A stretch of DNA of 64,000 nucleotides from Diphasiastrum complanatum (GCA_029204225.1 CM055099.1:59058982-59122981), one strand, 5' to 3'; numbered from the stretch's first letter, positions 45,926-57,810 are shown. Translations and numbers: made by a program. The notes: a model not told the origin generated them from the sequence alone.

Positions 45926-45929
45926 CTTT

Positions 45930-48835
45930 ACTATTTCTAACAAATAGATGAGTAGCTAAGGTCATCTTCTTACCATTTCTATTCCGGATGTCCTTCATGT
46001 ACCTTAGCTATCTAAAAACATATTATCAATTTCAAAGATAACTGATGAGGGCTACGCTATTACATTTTCTTCTGAACAGTGTATAATCTTTGACAAAGAT
46101 ACTATTCTGACTAGTTGCACTCGAGTTGGGAACTTATATGTACTTTCTGACTCAATTGCACTAGCTACTACTTCTCATGAAAATGTAAGCGATCAAGCTT
46201 TACTGTGGCATAGTCGATTTGGACATGCTAATACAAGATCTCTTTCTTACATGTGTTGTAATAATTTAGTTGATGGGTTGAATTTCTCTCTTTCATTAGA
46301 TAAAAAATCATTATTTTGTGAATCTTGCATTTATAACAAACACTCTAGAAGTAGATTCTCCAGAACACATTCCATCAAGACAAAACACGTGTTAGATCTT
46401 GTACATAATGATCTTTGCGGTCCAATGCCAACTCCATCCTTAGGAGATGCACTTTATTTTATCACTTTCATATATGATTATTCTAGGTGGTCAACATTCA
46501 TATTCATAAAGTACAAATTTGAAGCCTTTGAATGCTTCAAGAAATTCAAGGCCATGGCTGAAACCCAAACATCTAGAAAAGTGAAAGCACTTTGAACTGA
46601 TGATGGTGGTGAATACATCTCCAATGAGATGTTCGACTATCTGGCCGAACAAGGCATTCTAAGACAATTCACAACTTTCTATTCGCCTCAACAAAATGGA
46701 ATTGCAGAAAGAAGAATCGAACGCTACTCTACTCAGCCAGATCTATGCTATATCAAGTGCACTTACCTTCAAAATTTTGGACAGAAGCTACTGCCACAAC
46801 CTATTATGTACAAAACAAATCCAGCACAAAAGTTGTCAATAGACACAAGCCTAGTGTCAGCCATCTAAAAATATTTGGTTTAGGGTTCATGTAAATATTT
46901 TTTGTTCATGTTCTTAAGTAGCTCAGGAAGAAACTGGACCAAAGCTCAAATAAATGCATTTTCATTGGCTATCTTGATGAACATAAAGCTTATAAAGTTT
47001 ATGATCCATCCACCAATGTAGCATTTGTTTCTAGGGATGTAATGTTCAAAGAAGATACATTCTATGACTTTAAAAAACCATTGACAAATGATGTTGTATC
47101 ATTTCGTCCTATTCTACACAACATAGAATCTTCCACTCGCGATGTTTCTTCTACAGAACCTACAGCTAAATCTATAGAAGCCGGGCAGCTGACAACACCT
47201 ATCACCCGACTAGATCAAGCTAGCTCGAACAAATATGGAGAAATTCAAGAAGAGACACCATTCCAAACTAGTCAACCGATTGTTCGAAGATCTTCAAGAA
47301 CTCGAACAGTTCATGAGAGGTATACACCTCAATCTTTCTGGACTTCATCTGAAGATCTAGAGACCCTAGCCAAAGAAATTAACTCTAAGGATGCTGTGAA
47401 GTGGCAAGAAGCAATGGAAAGCGAGTACAGCTCACTTTTGACGAACCAGACGTCGACATTGGACGACTTCCCCACACACAAGAGAGTTATCGCCAACAAG
47501 TGGATCTTCAAGAAGAAGATCAACTCTGATAGATCCATTGCAAAATGGAAAGCGCGGTTGGTGGATAGAGGATTCACTCATGTCCAAGGAGTGGTTTATC
47601 GAGAAATTTTCAGTCCCGTTGTCACAATGTAGTCAATCAGGACTCTTATTGCACTAGCAGTTGCGGAAGACCTTGAAATGCATCAAATGGATGTCAAGAC
47701 AACGTTTCTCAATGACTACGTTGACGAGGAGTTGTACACCTTTCAATTGGAAGGATTCGAAGTCAAAGGCCAAGAGCACAAAGTGTGCAAGTTGCACAAA
47801 GCAATCTATGGCTTGAAACAAACCGCAAGGGCTTGGTTCTAAAGAATCAATGCTTATCTTATTCAATTGGGTTTTACAAACAATTCAACTGACTACAATG
47901 TTTATTTAGCTCTATACGTAGATGACACATTCATTCTGTCTAACGACACATCTTTACTGCACACTACTAAGAGTGATCTGTTGAAAGAATTCAACATGAC
48001 TGATCTAGGCACCGTTCATTCATTGTTAGGAATTCACATCACTAAAAATAGACTACAAAAGAAGATCTATCTCAGCCAGCAGAAATATCTAGAGAATGTT
48101 CTAGAAAAGTTTCACATGTCTAATTGCAAACCAATTGATACACCAATGGGTCCAAGTATGATATTGACTAAACCTTCCTGTGCAGATATCGAAAGTAAGA
48201 TACTCGATTTGTCGAAGTATCCTTATCATTCACTGATATTTAATGTATGTCATGTTGTGCACTCGACCAGATCTTGCATACACTATCAGCACATTAAGTC
48301 AATTCATGTCTAATCCTAGGATCTTGCATTTGAAAGCATTAAAGAGAGTGATGAAATGCATTCAAAGAAGTTTAGATCACATTTTATGCTATTATGGAAA
48401 TGCCATCGACCCAATGGTCCTTCGAGACTACTCCAACTCAAATTGAAGAGGAAATGTCTCAACTAGAAAATCCACTTTTGGGTTTTGTTTCTTTCTGGTA
48501 GGAGGACCAATTTCATGGAATTCAAGAAAGCAGAAATCAGTGGCGCTTTCTTCAACCGAAGTAGAGTACATCGTAGCATATCAAGCTTTAAAAGAAGCTA
48601 TATGGATCAAATTATTACTTCATGTTTTACGTCACACTCAATTTCAGCCTACTACCATTCTGTGTGATAACATGAGCTGTATTTCGCTGTCACTGAATCT
48701 CAAATTTCATGGCAAGTCAAAGCACATCAAAATCCGATACCATTTTATTCGAAAAAAGGTTTTCTCAAGACAAGTGATTCTCCAATACTGCTCCACAACA
48801 GAAATGGTTGCACACGTGTTCAGCAAAGCTCTTCT
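45930..48835 (+). pseudogene. Copia D gag-pol, protease end to RNase H
   Basis: Begins at the end of the protease domain (IPDVLHVP). Integrase: WHSRFGHANTRSL, CESCIYNKHSRSRF, FIYDYSRWSTFIF, then an in-frame TGA after KVKAL where DDGGEY follows, and SPQQNGIAERR with a frame change. RT: ANKWIFKKKINSDRSIAKWKARL, YREIFSPVVTM then stop, MDVKTTFLN, AIYGLKQTARAW then stop, and LYVDDTFILS with YVDD intact. RNase H: ALSSTEVEYIVAYQA, CDNMSCISLSLN and VAHVFSKALL, where element E interrupts it. At least four stops and several frameshifts make it dead. Gag and the 5' LTR are missing. Confidence 0.88.
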
Positions 48836-49488
48836 TGTGAAAAACTCAGATCCAAAAGATGCTAAAGTTTCATAAAGATCTTGGCCATGGAAGTTATGCA
48901 CATCTAGATTGAAAAAATGATAGAAATTGTGATGTTAAGCATACTAAACATCAACTAAACATCAAAATCTGATCATAAGCTTCCACAAACAGAAACTTGC
49001 TGTCCCTGTCCGTACTTCAGAGCCTACAACCTGCATTTCACACGTGTGAAGCCATAGCAACAAAGAAATCACAATTCTAGTGGCTAGAATGCAAGATATG
49101 AACAAAAAAGTGAGAGAGAAGAAGATGGATCTTCAAAGAGCATAACATTCATTCAATAGAATGAAAATGAGATGTGTACATACTCGTGGAGATGGCTATT
49201 TATAGCAGCCATAGTGCCTCTTGGCCACTTGTCTTATGATAGGCTAAAATTGGGGTCCAATAGGATTCACCCATCTACCTAGAAATTTGGTCAAATAGGA
49301 ATGCACCAAATTATGAGCCAATAGAAGAGCTCCACACTCGACCTCCTCTAATTAATGTGACCTCAAAAGTAGTGTACACATACTTTGGGCCTCTACATAC
49401 ATGTATGAACCTATCTCTAACTTTTATTTGGCCATAGGCCTACAAAATCTCAAGTTAGGAAAATACTACTAGTTGACAATTTTTCACA
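48836..49488 (-). repeat. Copia E 3' LTR
   Basis: 653 bp, TGTGAAAAACT at the left and TTTTCACA at the right. The palindrome CACACGTGTG is at 49039-49048. Confidence 0.96.
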
Positions 49489-52400
49489 CTCCCTCTTCAA
49501 CTAGTTTTAGCATAGATTTAGAAAGTACACCAAGACTTGTTCTATGCTTGAAAAATAAGTCCTTTCCCAATGCTTTGGTAAAGATATCAGCCACACATTC
49601 CTTTGATGGGACATGTTCAAGCTTGATCTCTTTTGCCAACACTTGTTCTCTCACAAAATGGTAAGCCACCTCGATATGTTTGCTCCTTGCATGGAAAACC
49701 GGATTGCTTGCTAGACTTTGGGCTGAAAGGTTGTCACAAAAGATGATTGGACTCTCTGAAAAATCCAGCAAATGAAGCTCCATAATCATCCTCTTGATCC
49801 ACACCATCTCCTTTGTGCATGATGTCAAAGCTTTGTACTCGGCCTCACTAGAAGAAAGTGATATAGTTGCTTGTTTCTTCGACATCCATGAGATAGCTCC
49901 ATCACCTATGAAAATAGCATGTGCATTTATGGATTTTCTATCCATAAGGTCTCCTGCAAAATCTGAATCTGAAAAACCAAATAAGTTAGGTGATGAGCCT
50001 CTATAAACAATGCCAAAATCTTTTGTTCCCGAGATGTATCTCAAGATCCTCTTTCCTAGTTTCCAATGTTCTATGCTAGGATCTTGCATGAATTGGCTTA
50101 ATCTACCAACACAATAAGATAAATCAGGTCTTGTGATGGTTAGATATATAAGAGAACCTATTAGCTTCCTATAGAGAGTAATGTCCTCGAAGGATCTTTC
50201 ATTACCTCTTATAGTTAGCTTTACATGTGATTCCATAGGTGTATCAATAGGATTTGCATCTACCATATGAAATCTATTGAGAATAGAAATAGCATACTTC
50301 TCTTGTGAAATAAAAGTGATTTGAGAAGTTCTAATTACTTCTATTCCTAAGATATAGCTCAAAAGACCAAGATCATGCACTTCAAATTCCTTTTTTAGTG
50401 CTTTCTTGATATCTTCTATATCTTCCTTGTTCCCTCCACTTAAAATAATGTCATCCACATAAATTAGAAGGATTGTAACATCATTAGCACTAATTCTAAA
50501 GTAAAGTGAATGATCATACTCACTCATAGTGAAGTTTTGAGAAAGTAGAAAAGAGTTAAGCCTAGCATACCAACTCCTTGGTGCTTGCTTAAGACCATAC
50601 AAACTTTTTTGTAGAAAACACACATGATTAGGCTTGCTATGAGAAACATAGCTCTCGGGTTGCTCCATGTAGACTTCCTCTTCAAGATCACCATTCAAGA
50701 AAGCATTAGAAATGTCTAATTGCCAAAGATCCCATCCATAAAGAGTTGCAAGGGAAATGATTACTCTTATGCTCACCATCTTTGCCACGGGTGCAAAGGT
50801 TTCCTCATAGTCAATGCCATGCTCTTGAGCATAACCTTTAGCCACCAACCTTGCCTTCAACTTGTTGATAGATCCATCTTGATTTGTCTTTACCTTGAAG
50901 ATCCATTTGCATCCAATTGCACTTTTGCCCTTTGGAAGCTCCACCAATCTCCATGTGTTGTTCTTCATAAGTGCTTCAAACTCAAGATCCATTGCTTGGA
51001 TCCATTCCTCTTTTTGCCTTGCTTCATCTACACATGAAGGTACATCAAAAGAAGTTAGGAAAGCATAGTTGGATCCATCCACCACTTGCTTACCTTTGCC
51101 ATCATAAGTGAGCCTTGAGGGTTTCACTTTATGCCTTGGAGTTCTCCTTGGAATTTGACTTGAAGAGGCTTCTTCAACATCCTCATCCAATGTGTCATCA
51201 ACTCCATTGTCATCAAGCACATTAGTTGCAACAACACCATCATCACTTGAAACAACTTTTGGAATGTTACTTTCATCAAAAATGACATCCCTACTTGTGA
51301 ACACTTTCTTGATTGAAGGAACATAAATCCTATATGCTTTGCTTACTTCACTATAACCAACAAAAATGCCCTTTCTTGAAGATGGATCCTCCTTAGTTCT
51401 ATCATCAAGAGTAATGTTGAAGTAGCAAATGCATCCAAAAGTTCTTAGAAACTTGACATTAGGCTTCATACCAAACAAAGCTTCAAAAGGGGTTTTTCCT
51501 TCCAATACAACACTTGGCCATCTATTGCATAGGAAATTTGCACACAACAAAGCATCACTCCAAAAAGGTTTAGGAAGATTAGCATTCAATCTCATTGCCT
51601 TTGCACTCTCACACAAGGTTCTATTCTTCCTCTCGGCCACTCCATTTTGTTGTGGTGTTCTTGGACATGTGTACTCCCTCTTGATCCCATGCTCATCGCA
51701 AAAGGCTTTGAATTTGTTAGAAATGTATTCACCACCATTGTCGCTCCTCAAGCATTTGATTTTGGTTGTAAATTGAGTCTCAATAGCAACTTTGAACTTG
51801 ACAAACACATCAAACACCTCATCCTTGCTCTTTAGTAGATAAACCCAACAAAATCTACTAAAATCATCAATGAAAGTTACATACATCTTAGCACCTCCAT
51901 TGCTAATTGTAGTAACACCATGAATATCCGAATGCAAGAGAGAAAAAGGCATCTTAGATCTAGATATAGATCTAGTATATGGCAATCTATGTGATTTAGA
52001 CAAAGCACATTCTTCACAAACATGATTCAAGCAAGTAAGAGACTTGGGAAGTCCCCTTACTACCTCCTTTTTGGCTATTACCTCCAAGGCCTTGTAGTTG
52101 AGATGTCCCATCCTTTTATGCCATACCTCTTGAATTGACATTTGTTCATTTGCCATGCATCCAACTTGGTTAGCAACAACACATGCATCAAGCTTGAACA
52201 ATTTCCCTTGCCTTTTCCCTTTTGCAATGATACTACACCCCTTTTTGATCAAGCAAGCATCACCATCAAACTCAACTTTGAATCCTTTGTCAAGCATTTG
52301 GCTTACACTAAGTAAGTTCTTGGTAATGGATGGAATGAGCAAAACATCTTTCAATTCTATATTCCTATTTGTAGAAAGTGAAATAGGAATTGTGCCAATC

Positions 52401-53434
52401 CCCTTGATTGCACACTCACCATCATTTGCGGTATAGATTACCTTCCTATCACCATCAAATGCCATTAAAGATGAAAAATACTCTTTATGATATGTCATAT
52501 GAGAAGTGGCTCCACTATCAATCCACCAAGGATCAATGTCTCCATGATTAGCCAACAAGCAAGATGACATAACAAAAGCATCATTTGAAAGAAGCTCATC
52601 CCCACCCTCATCAATAGTTAGATTGGTTTGCTTTTCCCCTTGATCCCTCTTTTTCTTAAAACAATCACTAGCAAAATGCCCTTTGACTCCACAATAGAAA
52701 CATTTTAGCTTAGATCTATCCTTCTTTTTGCCAAAAGTAGAGTGCTCACCTTGGTCTTGCCCTTTAGACCAATTGCTTTTACCTTTGCCCTTGAACTTGC
52801 CTTTAGAGAACATTGCCTCCTCTTCTCCTCCTTGAGATGTAGAAGATGCTCCCACTCTTGCTTGCAACCTGAATTCTTCAGCCAACAAGACCTCTTGCAA
52901 GTCTCCAACACTTGGTAAACATTTTTGGATAGCATAACTTTGAACAAGATTAGCATGATCATCCAACAAGCCATTGAGAATCACTTGAACAAGCTCCTCA
53001 TTATTTATGCCATCATTAATGCATGCTAACTCATCATTCAATGCTTTAACTCTCAAAACAAAAGCATGTCCATTCTCACTCTTCTTTTGCATACAAGAAA
53101 AGATTTGCCTTCTTAAAGTCAACACTCTAGAAGTAGACTTGGATTCATAAACCTTCTTCAAGGCTTCCCAAGCTTCACTAGATGATGTGCACTTACCAAC
53201 CTCTTTGATAAGCTCATTTGTCACATTCATCTTGATCATGTGAAGGGCTTTCTTTGCCCTCTTGTCATACCTCAATTGTTCTTGAGGTGCCAAAGGTCTC
53301 TCCTCCACACCTACAACAATATCCATCAACTCATTCATCTCAAGCAAAGACTCCATCCTTACTTTCCAAGTAGAATAGTTGAGGGAGGTAAGCCTATCAT
53401 TGCTTTCCAACATGTAGCCTCCATTTGTAGCCAT
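49484..53434 (-). CDS. Copia E gag-pol polyprotein, intact (1316 residues)
   Basis: The single frame encodes everything a copia element needs: capsid to synthesise the particle, protease, integrase, RT and RNase H. Gag covers residues 1 to about 240, with a CX2CX4HX4C knuckle at 245-258 after a basic stretch. Protease active site DSGAT is at 306-310. Integrase HHCC: H439, H444, C473, C476, with the D-D-35-E triad at D503, D565 and E601. RT: D907 in LDISNAFLNG, SLYGLKQAPRSW at 944-955, and YVDD at 992-995. RNase H: D1156/D1158, E1199 region and CDN at 1233-1235. No stop, frameshift or missing catalytic residue is seen. The last codons GTG-TGA run into the LTR, whose first bases supply the stop. 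Length is normal for plant copia. Confidence 0.96.
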   Translation of the reverse strand: MATNGGYMLESNDRLTSLNYSTWKVRMESLLEMNELMDIVVGVEERPLAPQEQLRYDKRAKKALHMIKMNVTNELIKEVGKCTSSSEAWEALKKVYESKSTSRVLTLRRQIFSCMQKKSENGHAFVLRVKALNDELACINDGINNEELVQVILNGLLDDHANLVQSYAIQKCLPSVGDLQEVLLAEEFRLQARVGASSTSQGGEEEAMFSKGKFKGKGKSNWSKGQDQGEHSTFGKKKDRSKLKCFYCGVKGHFASDCFKKKRDQGEKQTNLTIDEGGDELLSNDAFVMSSCLLANHGDIDPWWIDSGATSHMTYHKEYFSSLMAFDGDRKVIYTANDGECAIKGIGTIPISLSTNRNIELKDVLLIPSITKNLLSVSQMLDKGFKVEFDGDACLIKKGCSIIAKGKRQGKLFKLDACVVANQVGCMANEQMSIQEVWHKRMGHLNYKALEVIAKKEVVRGLPKSLTCLNHVCEECALSKSHRLPYTRSISRSKMPFSLLHSDIHGVTTISNGGAKMYVTFIDDFSRFCWVYLLKSKDEVFDVFVKFKVAIETQFTTKIKCLRSDNGGEYISNKFKAFCDEHGIKREYTCPRTPQQNGVAERKNRTLCESAKAMRLNANLPKPFWSDALLCANFLCNRWPSVVLEGKTPFEALFGMKPNVKFLRTFGCICYFNITLDDRTKEDPSSRKGIFVGYSEVSKAYRIYVPSIKKVFTSRDVIFDESNIPKVVSSDDGVVATNVLDDNGVDDTLDEDVEEASSSQIPRRTPRHKVKPSRLTYDGKGKQVVDGSNYAFLTSFDVPSCVDEARQKEEWIQAMDLEFEALMKNNTWRLVELPKGKSAIGCKWIFKVKTNQDGSINKLKARLVAKGYAQEHGIDYEETFAPVAKMVSIRVIISLATLYGWDLWQLDISNAFLNGDLEEEVYMEQPESYVSHSKPNHVCFLQKSLYGLKQAPRSWYARLNSFLLSQNFTMSEYDHSLYFRISANDVTILLIYVDDIILSGGNKEDIEDIKKALKKEFEVHDLGLLSYILGIEVIRTSQITFISQEKYAISILNRFHMVDANPIDTPMESHVKLTIRGNERSFEDITLYRKLIGSLIYLTITRPDLSYCVGRLSQFMQDPSIEHWKLGKRILRYISGTKDFGIVYRGSSPNLFGFSDSDFAGDLMDRKSINAHAIFIGDGAISWMSKKQATISLSSSEAEYKALTSCTKEMVWIKRMIMELHLLDFSESPIIFCDNLSAQSLASNPVFHARSKHIEVAYHFVREQVLAKEIKLEHVPSKECVADIFTKALGKDLFFKHRTSLGVLSKSMLKLVEEGV
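49489..49501 (-). promoter_or_regulatory. Copia E polypurine tract
   Basis: Minus strand GTTGAAGAGGGAG directly before the 3' LTR, the same as in C and F. Confidence 0.85.
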
Positions 53435-54030
53435 GTTGCAATGATTGATCTCTGATCTTTGACCTGTTCCAATGCACTAAGCACTCTCTTGAATCAACAA
53501 ATGAAACACAAGAAGAAATCACAAAGATTTGGAACCTAAAACCTTACTTTTTCTCTCTTTTCCTCACTTTTTCCTCAATTTTAGCCACTAGTTTTATGAT
53601 TTCTTGATCAAACCAAGACCAAACCTCAATATACTTGCTTTTCCCTCACTCCTAAGATTGAAATACACTCTTGAATCATTCAGCAAACTGAAAATCAGAG
53701 GGTTACATCAATTTTGAAGTTTTTGACATGAAGAAGCAAGAAATTGAATCAAAAAACTATATGCTAGAATGGAAAACTAATAGGATCTTGTTGGATCTTG
53801 CATCTCCCTCTTTCCAAAACAAATTTTGTCTCCTTATTCTGATAAGTACAGAGGGAATTCGCCCTACTTCAATTGAAATGCATACAAATGATGTTTTGAT
53901 CACAAAGATCCAATTTCTACACATAAATCAACAAGATTTTTAGCTAGAAACTTGATTGGAATGCTACAAAAGCAAACTCGCCCACAAATCTCTTCTAAAT
54001 CTGGCAAAACCTGCACATTTGGCCGCCTAA
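53435..54030 (-). other. Copia E untranslated leader
   Basis: Sequence between PBS and gag ATG, about 600 bp, no open frame of note. Confidence 0.8.
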
Positions 54031-54043
54031 TGCTCTGATACCA
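54031..54043 (-). promoter_or_regulatory. Copia E primer-binding site
   Basis: Minus strand TGGTATCAGAGCA directly after the 5' LTR. Initiator tRNA-Met type. Confidence 0.93.
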
Positions 54044-54696
54044 TGTGAAAAACTCAGATCCAAAAGATGCTAAAGTTTCATAAAGATCTTGGCCATGGAA
54101 GTTATGCACATCTAGATTGAAAAAATGATAGAAATTGTGATGTTAAGCATACTAAACATCAACTAAACATCAAAATCTGATCATAAGCTTCCACAAACAG
54201 AAACTTGTTGTCCCTGTCCGTACTTCAGAGCCTACAACCTGCATTTCACACGTGTGAAGCCATAGCAACAAAGAAATCACAATTCTAGTGGCTAGAATGC
54301 AAGATATGAACAAAAAAGTGAGAGAGAAGAAGATGGATCTTCAAAGAGCATAACATTCATTCAATAGAATGAAAATGAGATGTGTACATACTCGTGGAGA
54401 TGGCTATTTATAGCAGCCATAGTGCCTCTTGGCCACTTGTCTTATGATAGGCTAAAATTGGGGTCCAATAGGATTCACCCATCTACCTAGAAATTTGGTC
54501 AAATAGGAATGCACCAAATTATGAGCCAATAGAAGAGCTCCACACTCGACCTCCTCTAATTAATGTGACCTCAAAAGTAGTGTACACATACTTTGGGCCT
54601 CTACATACATGTATGAACCTATCTCTAACTTTTATTTGGCCATAGGCCTACAAAATCTCAAGTTAGGAAAATACTACTAGTTGACAATTTTTCACA
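54044..54696 (-). repeat. Copia E 5' LTR
   Basis: 653 bp, the promoter LTR. Palindrome CACACGTGTG at 54247-54256. Confidence 0.96.
54405..54412 (-). promoter_or_regulatory. Copia E TATA box
   Basis: TATAAATA on the minus strand in the context GCTGCTATAAATAGCC, about 285 bp into the 5' LTR. It is a good plant TATA element and the likely promoter for the full-length RNA. Confidence 0.7.
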
Positions 54697-55900
54697 CTTC
54701 TCAGAATCAAGCATCAAAAGTTCTTCAACATGCTAAACCTGATGAAGACACTCAAGGCATCAACTGTGACCTTAAGGGGGACTGGTGGAAATTAAGCTCA
54801 CAGTTTTCTCCTTGGTGATGCTAATTCTATTTCAAGATTATTCCTGCACATTTTTTATCATTGATCTAGGAGCATATGCAACCTCTTTAGGTTTTATGTC
54901 ATTTGACACCTGGAGGAATCACAGTTTTCTATTTTGCTATCTCTGCATATTTAGTCTTGTTTCTTAACACAGACTACAGCACCTACAAAATTACTCTCAT
55001 TTTGTGTGCTAAACAATGCTTGGTAAAATACACGGGTTTCTGCAAAGTAGTCAGACACCTTCAATTCTACACATAATTGAGTCAGCCGAACTATTTGAAG
55101 GACGACTACGTCGACCTTTCGGCTAATCTTTGTTAAGGATTAAAGGGTAATCATTCATGTTCTGATTTACATTCAAATGTCAAGTTATTTGAAGAACATT
55201 GAAGACCTGGCCATCTTCAACAACTTCAACAAATCACTCTTTTCAAACAATCTGCGCAACAGTGTGCAGAATTGAACTATTTTTTCGCACAGTTTGCATT
55301 TTCTCGAAAGGCAAAAATGCGAAGTGCCCGTCTACTTCAACGAATAAACAGTTCCAACTATTTTTGAAAAATGTGAAGTTTGCGACAAGTCCACTTTACT
55401 TCAACGATCGATAGTTTTAACTACGTCGAAAAGATGCGAAGTATGCGAAATATCCAATAGATGGTTCTATTTCGAAGTTCGATCTTTCCAACTACTTCTT
55501 GAAAACCCGAAGTATGTGATTGAAGGTTGCGAAGTTGTTGAAATACACGACCGAATTATGCGAGGAATGCGAAGGTGAATTCTTCTACTTGAATATTTCT
55601 GTTGCTAATTATTGCATTTCCGTTCCTACACGCCTACGCTCTAAGCATCGAGCTTCCGTTGCCGCTCACGCCCACGGCTTTACGACAGTTTATACTCTTC
55701 CATTTACTTGTTTTAGCTCGTTCACTCAGTCTAATCAGATCACAAACGTCTCCGACTCCTCAGAATCTGATCAGACGACGGCTGTCTTTGATGCTTGAGG
55801 AACAAGTGCTATCATACTGCACTACCCCTTTAAGTCTATACTAAACTTCACACTAAAACTGAGTAACAATAATTCCACACTCTATCATGGACTGTACTCA
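54697..55900 (+). pseudogene. Copia D 3' end and 3' LTR
   Basis: After the target-site duplication, D resumes with the short tail of RNase H and its 3' untranslated part. A polypurine tract (TTAAGGGGGAC) ends at 54782, and an LTR starts TGGTGGAAATTAAGC at 54783. The LTR-like stretch includes ATGCGAAG-type repeats (55300-55580) and a block near 55463-55513 that resembles the J copies at 8082-8140. The LTR end is not certain. Confidence 0.6.
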
Positions 55901-56670
55901 CAATCTATCTGAGTATGCAATTAATTTAACGGCCCTGTCCTGAGAACACATGAGCTGTGATTCTGCTTGGCATTTACAATCTTTTCAGATCGTTCTTTTT
56001 GGTAGTCAGTAGCATCCCATAATGGGAGAGTTGTTCCGCACTCCATTTCTCTCTCCCTCCTACTTATGTTCTCCATCACATCATTACACCTCTGAAAATG
56101 TGCATGCAAAGTATTGGCCAAGAATTTTGTGAAAATCACCAGAATTAGTCCAAAAACCATAAAAAAGAACCATGTTTTTTGACCAATTTTTGTGGATGAA
56201 ATCCACAATCAAGTGAAATCAGACCCGAATAACTGCAAGTCAATCACATGTAAGCACTACAAGTTCTAATTTCAGTCAATTATGGTTTTTATAGCCAATT
56301 TCTAGTCCAAAAACCCCAATTGTTGGCTAAAAATCACTATCTAAGCACCCTTTTGACTTTTGAATCAACATACAATCATTAGATCCAATCATCTTTATCT
56401 AGATTCTAGGATCTGATTTGTTTGCATGTAGCATCTAGCCTTCTATCCATCATGTCTTGTGACAAATCTCCCAGTTATGAATCCAAACGCAGTTGCGAGC
56501 ATTTCATTTAAACTCCATGAGTGATGACAAGTTATAGTTGATTACTCTAGATCTACTTGGCTCTCAAAAGATTTACTCTAGACTTTCTTCCAAGGGTGCT
56601 AGACCTCCCAATGAGATTTATACCCCCCCCCCCTCTTTCTTCCACCCCTTGAGACTACCCCGCCTTAGTG
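55901..56670. other. Unassigned DNA
   Basis: No supported feature. It holds a 13-base C run near 56620. Confidence 0.4.
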
Positions 56671-57373
56671 TGTGAAGAATTGCCAAAAAATTGGCAAATC
56701 TAGCTTGATCAAAAACCATGTAGAATAGTGTAAATTGTGTACACAAGTGGGTCCCACACATGTGAGGCCATGGTGCCACATGGGAAACCCATCCTAATGT
56801 AGGTTAGGTCAAGTCAAGAGAGTTGGTCATGTCTATTTGGTGGTCATCCCTACTTTATAGGACCTACACCTAAGTTTAAGGTGAAAATTTGACCAACTAG
56901 CTACCTACCAAGCATAACTCTAGGAAATAGACTAGGGTTTCATTTTAGGTCATGGAGAGTGAGTTAACTTCCTTATTACATGCTGGAAATCCACCTAACT
57001 TCAAGAAGGAAGTCGAAATTGCTATGTATTCCCTCTCTCCATAGTGAGAAGATAGAAAATTTTTTGGAGCTCATTGGCAATCTCAAGCTAGTTCACTATG
57101 TACATTGAGTTTTTGTGATCCAAATGAACCCAAATCAATTTCTACTTGTTTCTTAGGTTGAAGGCCGTACTACAGCCTCTAGTACACACGTGTGGGCTTG
57201 GATTTCAATGTTGATCAATGCTTTTGATTGTTAATGCTTGTTGTTTGTCAAATTGCCAATCTAGATCAACTTTTTTGTGTCTAGTTTTTTGATAGATTGT
57301 TAAGCAAGCATCCAATCACTCTTGTGGATCTTTTGTAGATCCATTTATGGTCCTAAAGTACAGTACTTTCACA
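56671..57373 (+). repeat. Copia I 5' LTR
   Basis: TGTGAAGAATTGCC to TACTTTCACA (703 bp), followed by the PBS. Carries the palindrome CACACGTGTG at 57185-57194 and a related CACACATGTG near 56756. Resembles the copia N LTR at 31719. Confidence 0.85.
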
Positions 57374-57386
57374 TGGTATCAGAGCC
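57374..57386 (+). promoter_or_regulatory. Copia I primer-binding site
   Basis: TGGTATCAGAGCC directly after the LTR. Confidence 0.92.
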
Positions 57387-57810
57387 AAGTACAAGAGCAT
57401 AAGCCATTGATCTAATGCAAATCCATTTTTAGCAAGTTTTGTGCTAAAAACTAGTATTGAGAGGGCAAGCTAGAATCTTGATTTTGGTGAGGAGATTTGA
57501 TCCCAAACTTGGTAGGGGTCCAAATCCATACTGTACACATGTGTGGGCACCTCTGAACCTTCATTTAATGCATGGTATTCATTTGATCCAAAAAAATTCA
57601 ATTTGTGAGCTTTTGATGTAATGTTTGGTGGAAATCTTTGGATAAGCAACCGAGATTGAGTGCCATTGATTAGATTTGACATAGGGTCATGAAGTCTAAT
57701 TAATCTAGGCTGAAATCAGGTCCTCTAAACTTGTTTTATAGGTCTTGAAAGTACATCAAAAAGTGTGAGGGAGATTTGGTCATGTTATTGTCCAAAAATA
57801 GCCAAAATTG

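Larger units (their letters stand above)
48836..54696 (-). mobile_element. Copia E: complete, probably autonomous LTR retrotransposon
   Basis: A 5861-bp element with two 653-bp LTRs (48836-49488, 54044-54696) that differ by eye at one base (C at 49000, T at 54208). TGTGAAAA/TTTTCACA ends, PBS, polypurine tract and TATA box are all present, and a single 1316-residue gag-pol frame is intact. The 5-bp target-site duplication CTTCT (48831-48835 and 54697-54701) is perfect. It sits inside copia D, whose RNase H and 3' end resume after it. All requirements visible in the sequence for autonomous retrotransposition are met. Confidence 0.97.

Noticed and set aside
48811-48820. CACACGTGTT in copia D as another LTR palindrome
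   Set aside because: It lies in the RNase H coding sequence (VAHVFS) and is not fully palindromic; probably coincidence.
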